Numbered from the stretch's first letter, positions 9,512-22,171 are shown. The stretch is DNA of 64,000 bases from Microbacterium resistens NBRC 103078 (GCF_001552355.1 NZ_BCRA01000017.1:1-64000); one strand, 5' to 3'. Made by a program: numbers and translations. The notes: generated by a model not told the origin, from the letters alone.

Positions 9512-10510
9512 ATGTCCTTCGCGCTCCAGAACGCCCTCTCGGGCGTGGTCGCCAGCATCCCGAGCCCGCCGGTCAGCTTCATCGACCTGGGTCCGCTGCG
9601 CATCCACTTCTACGCCCTCTGCATCATCACCGGCATCATCCTGGCCGTGCTGATCACGAACCACCGCCTCACGAAGCGCGGTGCGGAGCCCTGGGTCGTC
9701 ATCGACATCGCCATCCTCGCCGTCCCGCTGGCGATCATCGCGGCGCGCATCTTCCACGTGCTGACCCACCCCGGCTTCTACTTCGGGCCGGGCAAGAACA
9801 TCTGGGCCGTCTTCTACATCTGGGAGGGCGGCATCGCGATCTACGGCGCCCTCATCGGCGGCGCGATTGGGGCGTGGCTCGGGTGCAAGTGGAGCGGGAT
9901 CCGGTTCTGGACGTTCGCGGACGCCCTCGCGCCCGGCCTTCTCCTCGCGCAGGCGATCGGCCGTTTCGGCAACTGGTTCAACCATGAGCTGTTCGGCCTG
10001 CCGACCGACCTCCCCTGGGGGCTGGAGATCGAGTCCACGAACCCGGCGTTCCCGGCGGGCCTGGCCGAGGGCACGCTGTTCCACCCGACGTTCCTGTACG
10101 AGGTCATCTGGAACAGCCTCGGCGTGATCGTCCTGCTGTGGCTCGGCCGCAAGCTCTTCTTCCAGTGGGGCAGGCTTTTCGCGGTCTACCTCATCTGGTA
10201 CGGCGCAGGACGCATCGTCTGGGAGTCGATCCGGATCGATCCGAGCGAGATCTACCTCGGACTGCGCACCAACGTCTGGGCCGCGATCATCGGCGTCGTC
10301 GTCGGCATCGTGATCCTCGTGGTCCAGTCCCGCCGTCACCCGGGCATCGAGCCCTCGCCGTACATGCCCGGCCGAGGACGCAAGGACGCTGATGTAGAAT
10401 CGGCGGACAGCTTGGACTTCGTCGACGTGAGCGCTCCTCCGTCCGACGAGGTCACCGCAGGAGCCTCAGCCACAAGCACCGCTCCCACGGACGCGGAAGG
10501 CACCCGTTAG
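9512..10510 (+). CDS. lgt: Phosphatidylglycerol-prolipoprotein diacylglyceryl transferase
   Basis: Lgt transfers diacylglycerol to the lipobox cysteine of prelipoproteins; the lipoproteins encoded at 49,933, 58,997 and 61,710 would be substrates. The 332-residue protein has about seven transmembrane helices, the signature IGRFGNWFNHELFG (about 150-163) with the essential Arg and Asn, and WEGGIAIYGALIGG. Residues from about 285 onward form a charged, Ala/Ser-rich cytoplasmic tail common in high-GC Gram-positives. Position after trpA matches Mycobacterium (trpA-lgt). Confidence 0.96.
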   Translation: MSFALQNALSGVVASIPSPPVSFIDLGPLRIHFYALCIITGIILAVLITNHRLTKRGAEPWVVIDIAILAVPLAIIAARIFHVLTHPGFYFGPGKNIWAVFYIWEGGIAIYGALIGGAIGAWLGCKWSGIRFWTFADALAPGLLLAQAIGRFGNWFNHELFGLPTDLPWGLEIESTNPAFPAGLAEGTLFHPTFLYEVIWNSLGVIVLLWLGRKLFFQWGRLFAVYLIWYGAGRIVWESIRIDPSEIYLGLRTNVWAAIIGVVVGIVILVVQSRRHPGIEPSPYMPGRGRKDADVESADSLDFVDVSAPPSDEVTAGASATSTAPTDAEGTR

Positions 10511-10592
10511 CCGCACGTCCGTGAGGACTCCATCCCCCTCTGCCCGGCCAATGACGTCCCCGGGTCATCTCGAGATCTGAGGACGGTAACTG

Positions 10593-15159
<4,567 letters not shown>

Positions 15160-15167
<8 letters not shown>

Positions 15168-16626
15168 CCCCAAGGGCTTCCTTAAGGTGACGGAGCGGGA
15201 GCTTCCCGCTCGTCGTCCCGTCCCCGTCCGCATCATGGACTGGAAGGAGGTGTACCAGCCCGGCGATACCGCGGTGCTGCGACGCCAGGCCGGCCGGTGC
15301 ATGGACTGCGGCATCCCGTTCTGCCACTCGGGCTGCCCGCTGGGCAACCTCATCCCGGAGTGGAACGACCTGACCTGGCGCGGCGAAGGCCGCGCGGCGA
15401 GCGAGCGCCTCCACGCCACGAACAACTTCCCGGAGTTCACCGGACGGCTGTGCCCGGCACCGTGCGAGAGCGCCTGCGTGCTCGGCATCAACCAGCCCGC
15501 CGTCACGATCAAGCAGGTCGAGGTCTCGATCGCCGACGAGGCCTTCGCCAAGGGCTGGATCGAACCGGAGCTTCCGGCGCGCCTGACCGGGAAGACGGTC
15601 GCGGTCGTGGGATCGGGCCCGGCAGGACTCGCCGCCGCACAGCAGCTGACCCGCGCGGGCCACACGGTGGCGGTCTTCGAACGCGACGACCGCATCGGCG
15701 GCCTGCTTCGCTACGGGATCCCCGACTTCAAGATGGAGAAGGGCATCCTGGACACCCGTCTCCGGCAGATGCAGGAGGAGGGCACGCGTTTCCGTGCGGG
15801 CGTCGAGATCGGCGTCGACATCTCCTGGGACGACCTGCGCGCCCGCTACGACGCGGTCGTGGTCTGCACCGGATCGACGGTCCCGCGCGACCTGCCGATC
15901 CCGGGACGGGACCTCGACGGGATCCACTTCGCCATGGAGTACCTGGTGGAGTCGAACAAGGCCGTCGCGGGCGACCCGGTGCAGAACCAGATCACCGCGG
16001 AGGGCAAGCACGTCGTCGTCATCGGCGGCGGCGACACTGGAGCGGACTGCATCGGCACGGCTCACCGGCAGGGGGCGCTCAGCGTCACGAACCTGGCGAT
16101 CGGCCGTCAGCCGGGCACGGCGCGGCCCGAGCACCAGCCGTGGCCCATGATGCCGACTGTGTTCGAGGTCCAGTCCGCCCACGAGGAGGGCGGGGAGCGC
16201 GTCTATCTCGCCTCGACCGTGGAGTTCCTCGCCAACGACGCCGGCGAGGTCCGAGCCCTGCGCGTGGCGGAGACGGAGTTCGTCGACGGTCGCCGGGTCC
16301 CCAAGAGCGGGACCGAGCGGGAGATCCCTGCGGACCTCGTCCTCATCGCGATGGGCTTCACCGGTCCGGAGCAGGACCGGTTCGGCGGCGACACGCGGCC
16401 GCGGTTCACGGAGCGCGGGGTGCTCGCGCGCGACGACGAGTACGCATCGACGGAGAGCGGCCTGTTCGTGGCCGGTGACGCCGGCCGCGGCCAGTCGCTC
16501 ATCGTGTGGGCGATCGCCGAGGGGCGGGCCGCCGCGGCGGGTGTGGACCGCTATCTGATGGGGGAGACGGTGCTGCCGGCCCCGGTCCGACCGACCGATC
16601 TCGCTATCGGCCTCCAGCCCGCGTAG
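15160..16626 (+). CDS. gltD: Glutamate synthase small subunit
   Basis: GltD (488 residues) oxidises NADPH and passes electrons to GltB. The N-terminal Fe-S region has [17 protein letters not shown] (about 47-63) and a second set in CPAPCESAC. The FAD motif [13 protein letters not shown] (about 148-160) and the NADPH motif [13 protein letters not shown] (about 287-299) follow. The GTG start overlaps gltB. Its end is followed by a 59-bp gap before pyk, with no hairpin in it. Confidence 0.96.
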
Positions 16627-16685
16627 GCTGGGGCCGGCAGCGTGGCCGCAACATCCATCCCCCTCGAACACTCGGAGACACAGCT

Positions 16686-18134
16686 TTGAGACGTGCCAAG
16701 ATCGTCGCCACACTCGGACCCGCGACCTCGACGTATGAGACCGTGCGGGCCCTCATCGATGCGGGGGTGGACGTCGCACGACTGAACCTCAGCCACGGCG
16801 ACTACTCCGTCCACGACAACAACTACGCGAACGTGCGTCGCGCCGCAGAGGACGCGGGGCGAGCCGTCGCGATCCTCGTGGATCTGCAGGGCCCGAAGAT
16901 CCGGCTCGGCAAGTTCGAGGGCGGCCCGTACGAGCTCGAGGTCGGGGACATCTTCAAGATCACGACCGAGGACATCATCGGCAACCGGGAGATCTCCGGC
17001 ACGACGTTCAAGGGTCTGCCGCAGGACGTCAAGCCCGGGGACTTCCTCCTCATCGACGACGGAAAGGTGCGCGTCGAGGTCGTCGAGACCGACGGCACCG
17101 TCGTCACCACGCGCGTGGTCGTCGCCGGCGCCGTCTCGAACAACAAGGGCATCAACCTTCCGGGCGTCGCGGTGAACGTGCCGGCGCTCAGCGAGAAGGA
17201 CGAGTCGGACCTGCGCTGGGGCCTGCGCTCGGGCGCCGACCTGATCGCCCTGTCCTTCGTGCGCAACGCGCAGGATGTCGAGCGCGTGCACGAGATCATG
17301 GCGGAGGAGGGCTTCCGCGTCCCCGTCTTCGCGAAGATCGAGAAGCCCCAGGCGGTGGACAACCTCGAGGAGATCGTGGCGGCCTTCGACGGCATCATGG
17401 TCGCCCGCGGCGACCTGGGTGTCGAGCTTCCGCTCGAGGCGGTGCCGATCGTGCAGAAGCGCGCCGTGGAGCTCGCGCGCCAGAACGCGAAGCCGGTCAT
17501 CGTCGCGACCCAGATGCTGGAGTCGATGATCTCGAGCCCGGTGCCCACGCGCGCGGAGACGTCGGACGTCGCCAACGCGGTCCTGGACGGCGCGGACGCC
17601 GTGATGCTGTCCGGCGAGACGAGCGTGGGGGAGTACCCCGTCGTCGTCGTCGAGACGATGGCGCGCATCATCGAGTCCACCGAGGAGCACGGCCTGGAGC
17701 GGATCCTTCCGCTCACCAACAAGCCGCACACCCAGGGCGGGATCATCACGCTCGCCGGCGAGGAGGTCGCCGAGTTCGTCGGCGCGAAGTACATCTGCGT
17801 GTTCACGCAGTCGGGCGATTCGGCGCGACGTATGTCCCGCCTCCGCTCCCGGATCCCGATGCTCGCCTTCACCCCGGAGCCGAGCATCCGGCGTCGCCTT
17901 GCGATCACCTGGGGGATCCGCTCGGTTCTGGTCGACGTCGTCGAGCACACGGACATGATGTTCCACCAGGTCGACGAGTACCTTCTCGGCCAGGGACTCG
18001 CCGCGGAGGGCGACAAGGTGGTGGTGATCTCCGGATCGCCTCCCGGGATCATCGGCTCGACCAACGACATCCGCGTCCACAAGGTGGGCGACGCGGTGGG
18101 CGGCGCGGCGCCGGTCTACAAAGCGCAGGCGTGA
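16686..18134 (+). CDS. pyk: Pyruvate kinase
   Basis: Pyruvate kinase converts PEP and ADP to pyruvate and ATP. The 482-residue protein shows VARLNLSHGD, FAKIEKPQAV with the catalytic Lys, MVARGDLGVELP with the metal-binding acidic residue, and a C-terminal allosteric domain from about 350. The start is an unusual TTG at 16686: it gives the standard N-terminus (RRAKIVATLGPA), and a GGAGA lies about 8 bases before it, while upstream in-frame codons only add non-homologous sequence. A strong hairpin follows the stop. Confidence 0.95.
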   Translation: MRRAKIVATLGPATSTYETVRALIDAGVDVARLNLSHGDYSVHDNNYANVRRAAEDAGRAVAILVDLQGPKIRLGKFEGGPYELEVGDIFKITTEDIIGNREISGTTFKGLPQDVKPGDFLLIDDGKVRVEVVETDGTVVTTRVVVAGAVSNNKGINLPGVAVNVPALSEKDESDLRWGLRSGADLIALSFVRNAQDVERVHEIMAEEGFRVPVFAKIEKPQAVDNLEEIVAAFDGIMVARGDLGVELPLEAVPIVQKRAVELARQNAKPVIVATQMLESMISSPVPTRAETSDVANAVLDGADAVMLSGETSVGEYPVVVVETMARIIESTEEHGLERILPLTNKPHTQGGIITLAGEEVAEFVGAKYICVFTQSGDSARRMSRLRSRIPMLAFTPEPSIRRRLAITWGIRSVLVDVVEHTDMMFHQVDEYLLGQGLAAEGDKVVVISGSPPGIIGSTNDIRVHKVGDAVGGAAPVYKAQA

Positions 18135-18140
18135 TTCGTC

Positions 18141-18172
18141 CGGAGGGGCGGGGCTTCGGCTCCGCCCCTCCG
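18141..18172 (+). terminator. Terminator hairpin after pyk
   Basis: A 14-bp GC-rich stem (CGGAGGGGCGGGGC with its complement, one G-U pair) is closed by a TTCG tetraloop just 6 bp after the pyk stop. There is no U run, as is common in high-GC genomes. Confidence 0.8.
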
Positions 18173-18203
18173 TCGTCCTGCGAAGCGGCCGGCATCGCTG
18201 CGA

Positions 18204-18209
18204 TAGGCT
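18204..18209 (+). promoter_or_regulatory. Candidate -10 box of tRNA-Leu(CAA)
   Basis: TAGGCT ends 9 nt before the mature 5' end of the tRNA, placing transcription start a few bases upstream of the acceptor stem. Confidence 0.45.
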
Positions 18210-18218
18210 CGTCTGCGG

Positions 18219-18301
18219 GCCGGCGTGGCGGAATGGCAGACGCGGAGCACTCAAAATGCTTTGTCCGAAAGGGCGTGTGGGTTCGAGTCCCACCGCCGGC
18301 A
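18219..18301 (+). tRNA. tRNA-Leu (anticodon CAA)
   Basis: The 83-nt sequence folds as a class II tRNA. The acceptor strands GCCGGCG and CGCCGGC pair fully, the anticodon loop CTCAAAA gives CAA at 18252-18254 (reads UUG), the variable arm is long, and the T arm is GTGGG-TTCGAGT-CCCAC. CCA is not encoded. It marks the end of the long plus-strand block and the edge of the minus-strand island that carries the Cfr-like gene. Confidence 0.95.
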
Positions 18302-18309
18302 CCGACGGC

Positions 18310-18345
18310 GATGGGCCGCGAACCCTGCAGGGATCGCGGCCCATC
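18310..18345. terminator. Long perfect hairpin after tRNA-Leu
   Basis: A perfect 12-bp stem (GATGGGCCGCGA with its exact complement) encloses a loop that is itself palindromic (CCCTGCAGGG), so the whole 36 nt can fold. It can terminate the tRNA from the left and the Cfr-like gene from the right. Confidence 0.75.
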
Positions 18346-18408
18346 GTCACGCCGCCCCTCACGGACGGGGAGCGTGCCGCCGGTGTCGGACGGTGCGATG
18401 GGCGGCGT

Positions 18409-19539
18409 TCACCCGTTCCCGCGACCGACGGCGAGCGGGATCACCGGTGAGGACGCGGCGCCCCCACCCGTACCCCGGCCGCCGGGGGCGAGATATCTCG
18501 CATGCAGCTGACCGCAGGCCGCATCGATTCGGGAACCGAGCTGCCGTCGTCTGGTCGCGTGGACGCCGTGGGCGGTCAGCGTCTCGACGAACGCGTCGAC
18601 ATCGCGAGACGACGGCGCACGGTACTCGGGAGCGGCGCCGGCCGCTTCGTTGTAGCGGATGACGCTCACGTGGAACAGCTCCGGCCGCGCACGGGCGGAC
18701 ACCAGCTCGACCAGGGCGCGGGCATGGTCTTCGCTGTCGTTGACACCGGCGATCAGCAGGTACGCGAGATAGACCTTGCGACGGCTCAGGGCGACGTGCC
18801 GATCGAGGATGTCGAGGTTCTGTGCGAGCGGGAATCGGCGCTCGAGGGGGATGATCCCCTCTCTCTGCTCCGGGAACGCCGAGTGCACCGACAGAGTGAT
18901 CGTCAGCTGAGGATGCTCGGTGACCAGACGCTCCAGGTTCGGTGCGAACCCCACCGTGGACACGGTGATCCTCCGCGCCGACATGCCGGCGTACGCGCTG
19001 TCCGTCAGCAGCGTCAGCGCATCGAAGAGGTGCGGGTTCGCGAGCGCCTCGCCCATGCCCATGAAGGCCACGCTGGCCGGTCTCGGCAGCTCGGCCCTGG
19101 TCCACCAGGGATGCATGACCTGAGCGATCATCTCGTCGGCGCTGAGGTTGCGGATCAGCCCGACAGCACCGGTGGCGCAGAACGTGCATCCCAGGCCGCA
19201 GCCGGCCTGGGAAGAGATGCACATCGAGTCCCAGCCGTCTCGATAGTGCGAGACCACGGTCTCGATGCGTGCGCCGCTCTCCGATGCGAACAGCACCTTC
19301 TCCACTTGTTCGTCGCGTTGGCGATCCAGGACCCGGAGGGGGTGCAGCAGGGCGCCGAACGTCTCCGTCAGCTCCTGACGCAGGCGGAGAGGGAGGGCGT
19401 GGACATCGGCGAAGGTCTCCGCGGTGGATCCTTTCCATGCGGTGATGAGCTGCGCGAACCGGAACGACGGCTCGCCAGACTGTGCGAGGTGGTCGCGGAT
19501 CCGCATCCAGCGGCTCCGCGTGGTCAACGACAGGCCCAT
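18409..19539 (-). CDS. Cfr-family 23S rRNA (adenine-2503-C8) methyltransferase
   Basis: This 376-residue radical SAM protein resembles Cfr, not housekeeping RlmN. It has the 4Fe-4S motif CGLGCTFC (Cys114, 118, 121), the Cys107 equivalent of Cfr Cys105 in MCISSQ, and catalytic Cys342 in RIDAACGQL. The diagnostic MGMGEALAN has Ala where RlmN has Pro, and RKVYLAYLLIAGVNDS also follows Cfr. Known Cfr enzymes methylate C8 of A2503 and give resistance to phenicols, lincosamides, oxazolidinones, pleuromutilins and streptogramin A. The last 25 residues (Gly/Ala-rich) are an extension over classical Cfr. The ATG has GGTGGAG just upstream; a small upstream ORF overlaps it. Actual resistance is inference. 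Confidence 0.85.
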   Translation of the reverse strand: MGLSLTTRSRWMRIRDHLAQSGEPSFRFAQLITAWKGSTAETFADVHALPLRLRQELTETFGALLHPLRVLDRQRDEQVEKVLFASESGARIETVVSHYRDGWDSMCISSQAGCGLGCTFCATGAVGLIRNLSADEMIAQVMHPWWTRAELPRPASVAFMGMGEALANPHLFDALTLLTDSAYAGMSARRITVSTVGFAPNLERLVTEHPQLTITLSVHSAFPEQREGIIPLERRFPLAQNLDILDRHVALSRRKVYLAYLLIAGVNDSEDHARALVELVSARARPELFHVSVIRYNEAAGAAPEYRAPSSRDVDAFVETLTAHGVHATRRRQLGSRIDAACGQLHARYLAPGGRGTGGGAASSPVIPLAVGRGNG

Positions 19540-19652
19540 GCTCCACCGTCCTTTCGGAGCTGGATCTCGCAGGGCCGGGACAGGCCGGGAGGCGGCGTCG
19601 TGCCCGGGGCGCGTCCGGGTCGTGGGGCGGGGAGAGAGGTGCGGTCGTACAT
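19524..19652 (-). CDS. Possible leader peptide overlapping the Cfr-like start (42 codons)
   Basis: A small ORF begins at an ATG with GAAAGG 8-9 bases upstream and ends 16 nt inside the Cfr-like gene in another frame. The peptide is Pro/Arg/Gly-rich (MYDRTSLPAPRPGRAPG at its start). Its last codons cover the ribosome-binding site and start of the Cfr-like gene, so its translation could control access to that start, as in ribosome-targeting resistance attenuators. The sequence resembles no leader peptide known to me; it may be chance in GC-rich DNA. Confidence 0.35.
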   Translation of the reverse strand: MYDRTSLPAPRPGRAPGTTPPPGLSRPCEIQLRKDGGAWACR

Positions 19653-19964
19653 GGCGGTGCCTTTCATCGGCGAGAGCGGGCGCCAGGGGACTGGCAGGGC
19701 AACCGACGACGGAACCGTGAGACGGAGCGCACTCTGGGGCGCGGCAACGGCAGGAGGACCGGGGTCCGATGAGGCGCGCGGCGCGAGAGAGCCCCGCGCG
19801 GGGCGTCCCGCACGGAAGCGACGTCGGGCAGGACGAACATGCCGGTGGGGACCGCACCACGCACGCATCCGTGCCTCGCGGAGCGGGTCTGTGCGCGACG
19901 GAGAAGGGTCGATCACGCGCGCGGGAGATGCCCGCACGGGGAGGAGCCACCGGATGCTCGGCGG

Positions 19965-19994
19965 CTAGGCTCTGTCGACCTCGATCATCTCCAC
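19965..19994 (-). CDS. Possible 9-residue leader ORF at the promoter of the Cfr-like gene
   Basis: GTG to TAG encodes VEMIEVDRA. The GTG begins 7 nt after the -10 box, the spacing of a leaderless message. It is the first ORF on the predicted transcript of the Cfr-like gene and is followed by GC-rich inverted repeats. Short first ORFs are typical of translational or transcriptional attenuators of ribosome-targeting resistance genes. No direct evidence of translation is available. Confidence 0.35.
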   Translation of the reverse strand: MEMIEVDRA

Positions 19995-20001
19995 GGCCCC
20001 G

Positions 20002-20007
20002 ATCATA
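20002..20007 (-). promoter_or_regulatory. Candidate -10 box of the Cfr-like gene
   Basis: TATGAT on the minus strand is the best -10 match between the GNAT stop and the Cfr-like start. No clear -35 hexamer lies 16-19 nt upstream, so an activator may be needed. Confidence 0.45.
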
Positions 20008-20100
20008 CCGGCGCAGCGATGTCCGTGATGGCGTTCGGCGCCCTTCCCCGCCGGCGGCGCACCGGCACCGGGCGCTCGCTTCTCGGCGAGGCTCGCGTCG

Positions 20101-20610
20101 TCAGGTCCGGGTGAACCGGTGCATCGCGTCCTCGTCGGACGGATCCGGATCGAGGCCCTGATGGGACCACCCGACGGCGGTGAAGAACGCGAAGGCGCCG
20201 GCGTTCTCTTGGTCCACGTAGGCGACCCACTCGTCGTTCGCGGGATGTCCTGGCCATGCGAGCGCGGCGTCCAGTGCGCGGCGTCCCAGGGAGCTGCGGC
20301 GTCGCGCCGGATCCACGGCGAGGTCCGTGACGGCGTGGGGGAGACCGGCGGCCCCGTGGTCGGCGCCGCCCCACACGATCCCGATCAGCGCCACGGGCGC
20401 GCCCGTGCCGGAATCGGCACCGGGCTCCTCGACGACGAGCTCGACCCCGTCGGTCTCGGTCAGCACATGGTCCCGCCACTCCTCGTCGAGGGGACCGAGC
20501 TCGCGGTCGAGCGTCTCGTCCTCGAACCACCGCTGGACCCAGCCCCAGTCCGAGCGCCGGAACCGGCGCACCGTCAGCGGCGCGGTCGAGGAACGGAGGG
20601 AGCCGGTCAC
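20101..20610 (-). CDS. GNAT family N-acetyltransferase
   Basis: A 169-residue single-domain GNAT protein; substrate unknown. The acetyl-CoA binding region is VTDLAVDPARRRSSLGRRALDAAL (quoted in part: LAVDPARRRSSLGRRAL), followed by the typical beta4-alpha4 segment ending GAFAFFTAVGW. The GTG at 20610 is chosen because no ATG or in-frame alternative lies downstream before the fold begins; no ribosome-binding site is obvious. It runs opposite to the surrounding genes and is divergent from the ANTAR regulator, with about 93 bp between them. Confidence 0.75.
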   Translation of the reverse strand: MTGSLRSSTAPLTVRRFRRSDWGWVQRWFEDETLDRELGPLDEEWRDHVLTETDGVELVVEEPGADSGTGAPVALIGIVWGGADHGAAGLPHAVTDLAVDPARRRSSLGRRALDAALAWPGHPANDEWVAYVDQENAGAFAFFTAVGWSHQGLDPDPSDEDAMHRFTRT

Positions 20611-20691
20611 GATCGAAACGATAGCCGAAACGGTCAGGCGGCGATCCGGCCGACGCGGGGCACGCGACCGCCGGGAGGGAGAGGCGTCCCC

Positions 20692-20697
20692 TAGAAT
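20692..20697 (+). promoter_or_regulatory. Candidate -10 box of the ANTAR regulator gene (leaderless)
   Basis: TAGAAT ends 6 nt before the GTG start at 20704. No Shine-Dalgarno sequence is present. Confidence 0.5.
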
Positions 20698-20703
20698 GGA
20701 TCC

Positions 20704-21330
20704 GTGACCGAGCAAGCACAGCCTGAGCAGCCCGAGACCCCGACGTCCACCGCGCCCCGCCGTGTCGTCGTCGCGGAGGACGAATCGCTGATCCGTCTCG
20801 ACATCGTCGAGATCCTCCGAGACAACGGCTTCGACGTCGTCGGCGAGGCGGGGGACGGCGAGACGGCTGTCCAGCTCGCCACGGAGCTGCGCCCCGATCT
20901 CGTCATCATGGATGTCAAGATGCCCCAGCTGGACGGGATCAGCGCGGCGGAGAAGCTGCACAAGGGCAACATCGCCCCGGTCGTGCTGCTCACCGCGTTC
21001 AGCCAGAAGGAGCTCGTGGAGCGGGCGAGCGAGGCCGGCGCCCTGGCCTACGTCGTGAAGCCCTTCACCCCGAACGATCTCCTCCCCGCGATCGAGATCG
21101 CCCTGGCCCGCCACGAGCAGATCATCACCCTCGAGGCCGAGGTCGCCGACATGGTCGAGCGCTTCGAGACCCGCAAGCTGGTCGACCGCGCGAAGGGCCT
21201 CCTCAACGAGAAGATGGGTCTGAGCGAGCCCGAGGCGTTCCGCTGGATCCAGAAGGCGTCGATGGATCGCCGCCTGACGATGCAGGACGTCGCCAAGGCG
21301 ATCATCGAGCAGCTCGCTCCCAAGAAGTAG
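20704..21330 (+). CDS. ANTAR-domain response regulator (PdtaR-like)
   Basis: The 208-residue protein has an N-terminal receiver domain (about 20-135) with the phospho-acceptor Asp70 in LVIMDVKMP, acidic pocket AEDES, and the switch Thr and Lys in LLTAF and VVKPF. The C-terminal ANTAR RNA-binding domain spans about 145-205 (KLVDRAKGLLNEKMGLSEPEAFRW). PdtaR in Mycobacterium is an antiterminator that binds RNA after phosphorylation by PdtaS. No cognate kinase lies nearby. Its presence between pyk and polA is conserved in Actinobacteria. Confidence 0.92.
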   Translation: MTEQAQPEQPETPTSTAPRRVVVAEDESLIRLDIVEILRDNGFDVVGEAGDGETAVQLATELRPDLVIMDVKMPQLDGISAAEKLHKGNIAPVVLLTAFSQKELVERASEAGALAYVVKPFTPNDLLPAIEIALARHEQIITLEAEVADMVERFETRKLVDRAKGLLNEKMGLSEPEAFRWIQKASMDRRLTMQDVAKAIIEQLAPKK

Positions 21331-21332
21331 AG

Positions 21333-21872
21333 GTGGATCTCGGTGACGGACTCCGGCTCCGGCTGATCCGTCCCGGCGACGGCGTCGAGCTCGCGAAGGC
21401 CTATGCGCGTAACCGTGCGCACTTGGAGCCCTGGGATCCGGTTCGCGTTCCGGCGTTCTTCACCGCCGAGCACCAGGAGGCGCAGGTCGGGCTTTCGCTG
21501 CGCGAAGCGGCCGAGGGGCGCAGCGCGAGGTTCCTCCTCTTCGACGACGGGGGACGCGTCCTCGGGCGCGTGAACCTCAACAACATCGTCCGCGGCGCGT
21601 TCCACAGCGCCGATCTCGGCTACTGGATCGACTCGTCGCTCGCAGGACGCGGCATCATGCGCCGCGCTGTCTCCCACGTGCGCGCGCATGCGCAGGAACA
21701 CCTGGGGCTGCACCGGATCCAAGCCGCGACGCTGGTGCACAACGTCGGCTCCCAGCGCGTCCTGGAGGTCAACGGATTCCGGCGGATCGGCCTGCCTCCC
21801 CGCTACCTGCGGATCGCGGGGGAGTGGCAGGACCACCTGCTGTTCCAGCGCTTGCTCGAGGACTCGCGCTGA
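21333..21872 (+). CDS. RimJ/RimL-type GNAT acetyltransferase
   Basis: This 179-residue protein is a GNAT of the ribosomal-protein N-acetyltransferase type. It has LRLIRPGDGVELAKAYARNR at the N-terminus, LGYWIDSSLAGRGIMRRAV as the acetyl-CoA loop, and IQAATLVHNVGSQRVLEVNGF as the late conserved block, all in family order (each quoted within a 20-residue limit or less in key part). The GTG at 21333 lies 2 bases after the regulator stop, so the two are co-transcribed. The true substrate is unknown. Confidence 0.8.
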   Translation: MDLGDGLRLRLIRPGDGVELAKAYARNRAHLEPWDPVRVPAFFTAEHQEAQVGLSLREAAEGRSARFLLFDDGGRVLGRVNLNNIVRGAFHSADLGYWIDSSLAGRGIMRRAVSHVRAHAQEHLGLHRIQAATLVHNVGSQRVLEVNGFRRIGLPPRYLRIAGEWQDHLLFQRLLEDSR

Positions 21873-21931
21873 CGGTGTGTGACTTGTCCACAGAGCGCTC
21901 TCACGCCCGGCGGGCCGCCCGCCGCTCGGTG

Positions 21932-21937
21932 TATCGT
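21932..21937 (+). promoter_or_regulatory. Candidate -10 box of the small coiled-coil gene (leaderless)
   Basis: TATCGT ends 6 nt before the ATG at 21944, supporting both the start and the reality of this small gene. Confidence 0.45.
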
Positions 21938-21943
21938 CGGGAC

Positions 21944-22171
21944 ATGCCCGCCGCTCCCTCGAACAAGGACCTTCTGATCGAGCGTCACTCGAACGACATC
22001 GACGACCTGTACGAGCTCCTCGCTGCAGTGGACAAACGGCTGGAGGCTCACGACGCTCGGTTTGACGGGATCGACACCCGCCTGGACGGGATCGACACCC
22101 GCCTGGACGGAATGACCGCCCAGTTGAGCGAGGTGATCGCGATCCTCAGAACGCCGTCCGGGAACGCGTAG
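21944..22171 (+). CDS. Small coiled-coil protein with in-frame 21-bp repeat
   Basis: I do not recognise this 75-residue acidic protein. Its C-terminal half is predicted coiled coil from heptads: RFDGIDTRLDGIDTRLDGM followed by TAQLSEVIAIL. Two heptads are encoded by a perfect 21-bp tandem repeat. The N-terminal half (NDIDDLYELLAAVDKRLEAH) is also helical. The ATG is supported by a -10 box 6 nt upstream. There is no signal peptide or membrane segment. An oligomerising helper or adaptor is possible; function unknown. Confidence 0.6.
   Translation: MPAAPSNKDLLIERHSNDIDDLYELLAAVDKRLEAHDARFDGIDTRLDGIDTRLDGMTAQLSEVIAILRTPSGNA
22064..22105 (+). repeat. Two perfect 21-bp tandem copies inside the small coiled-coil gene
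   Basis: Unit GACGGGATCGACACCCGCCTG occurs twice head to tail, adding exactly one heptad per copy (DGIDTRL). A degenerate third copy begins directly after. Copy-number change would lengthen the coiled coil without shifting frame. Confidence 0.9.

Larger units (their letters stand above)
19540..20100. other. Long upstream region of the Cfr-like gene
   Basis: About 560 bp lie between the Cfr-like start and the GNAT stop. On the minus strand it holds a -10-like box, a 9-codon ORF right after it, two short GC-rich hairpins after that ORF (stems of about 7 bp, around 19,945-19,967 and 19,915-19,940), a palindrome CCCCGCGCGGGG (19,793-19,804), an ATG-initiated frame near 19,840, and the 42-codon ORF overlapping the gene. 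No long conserved coding sequence is recognised. A regulatory leader is the simplest reading. Confidence 0.5.
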
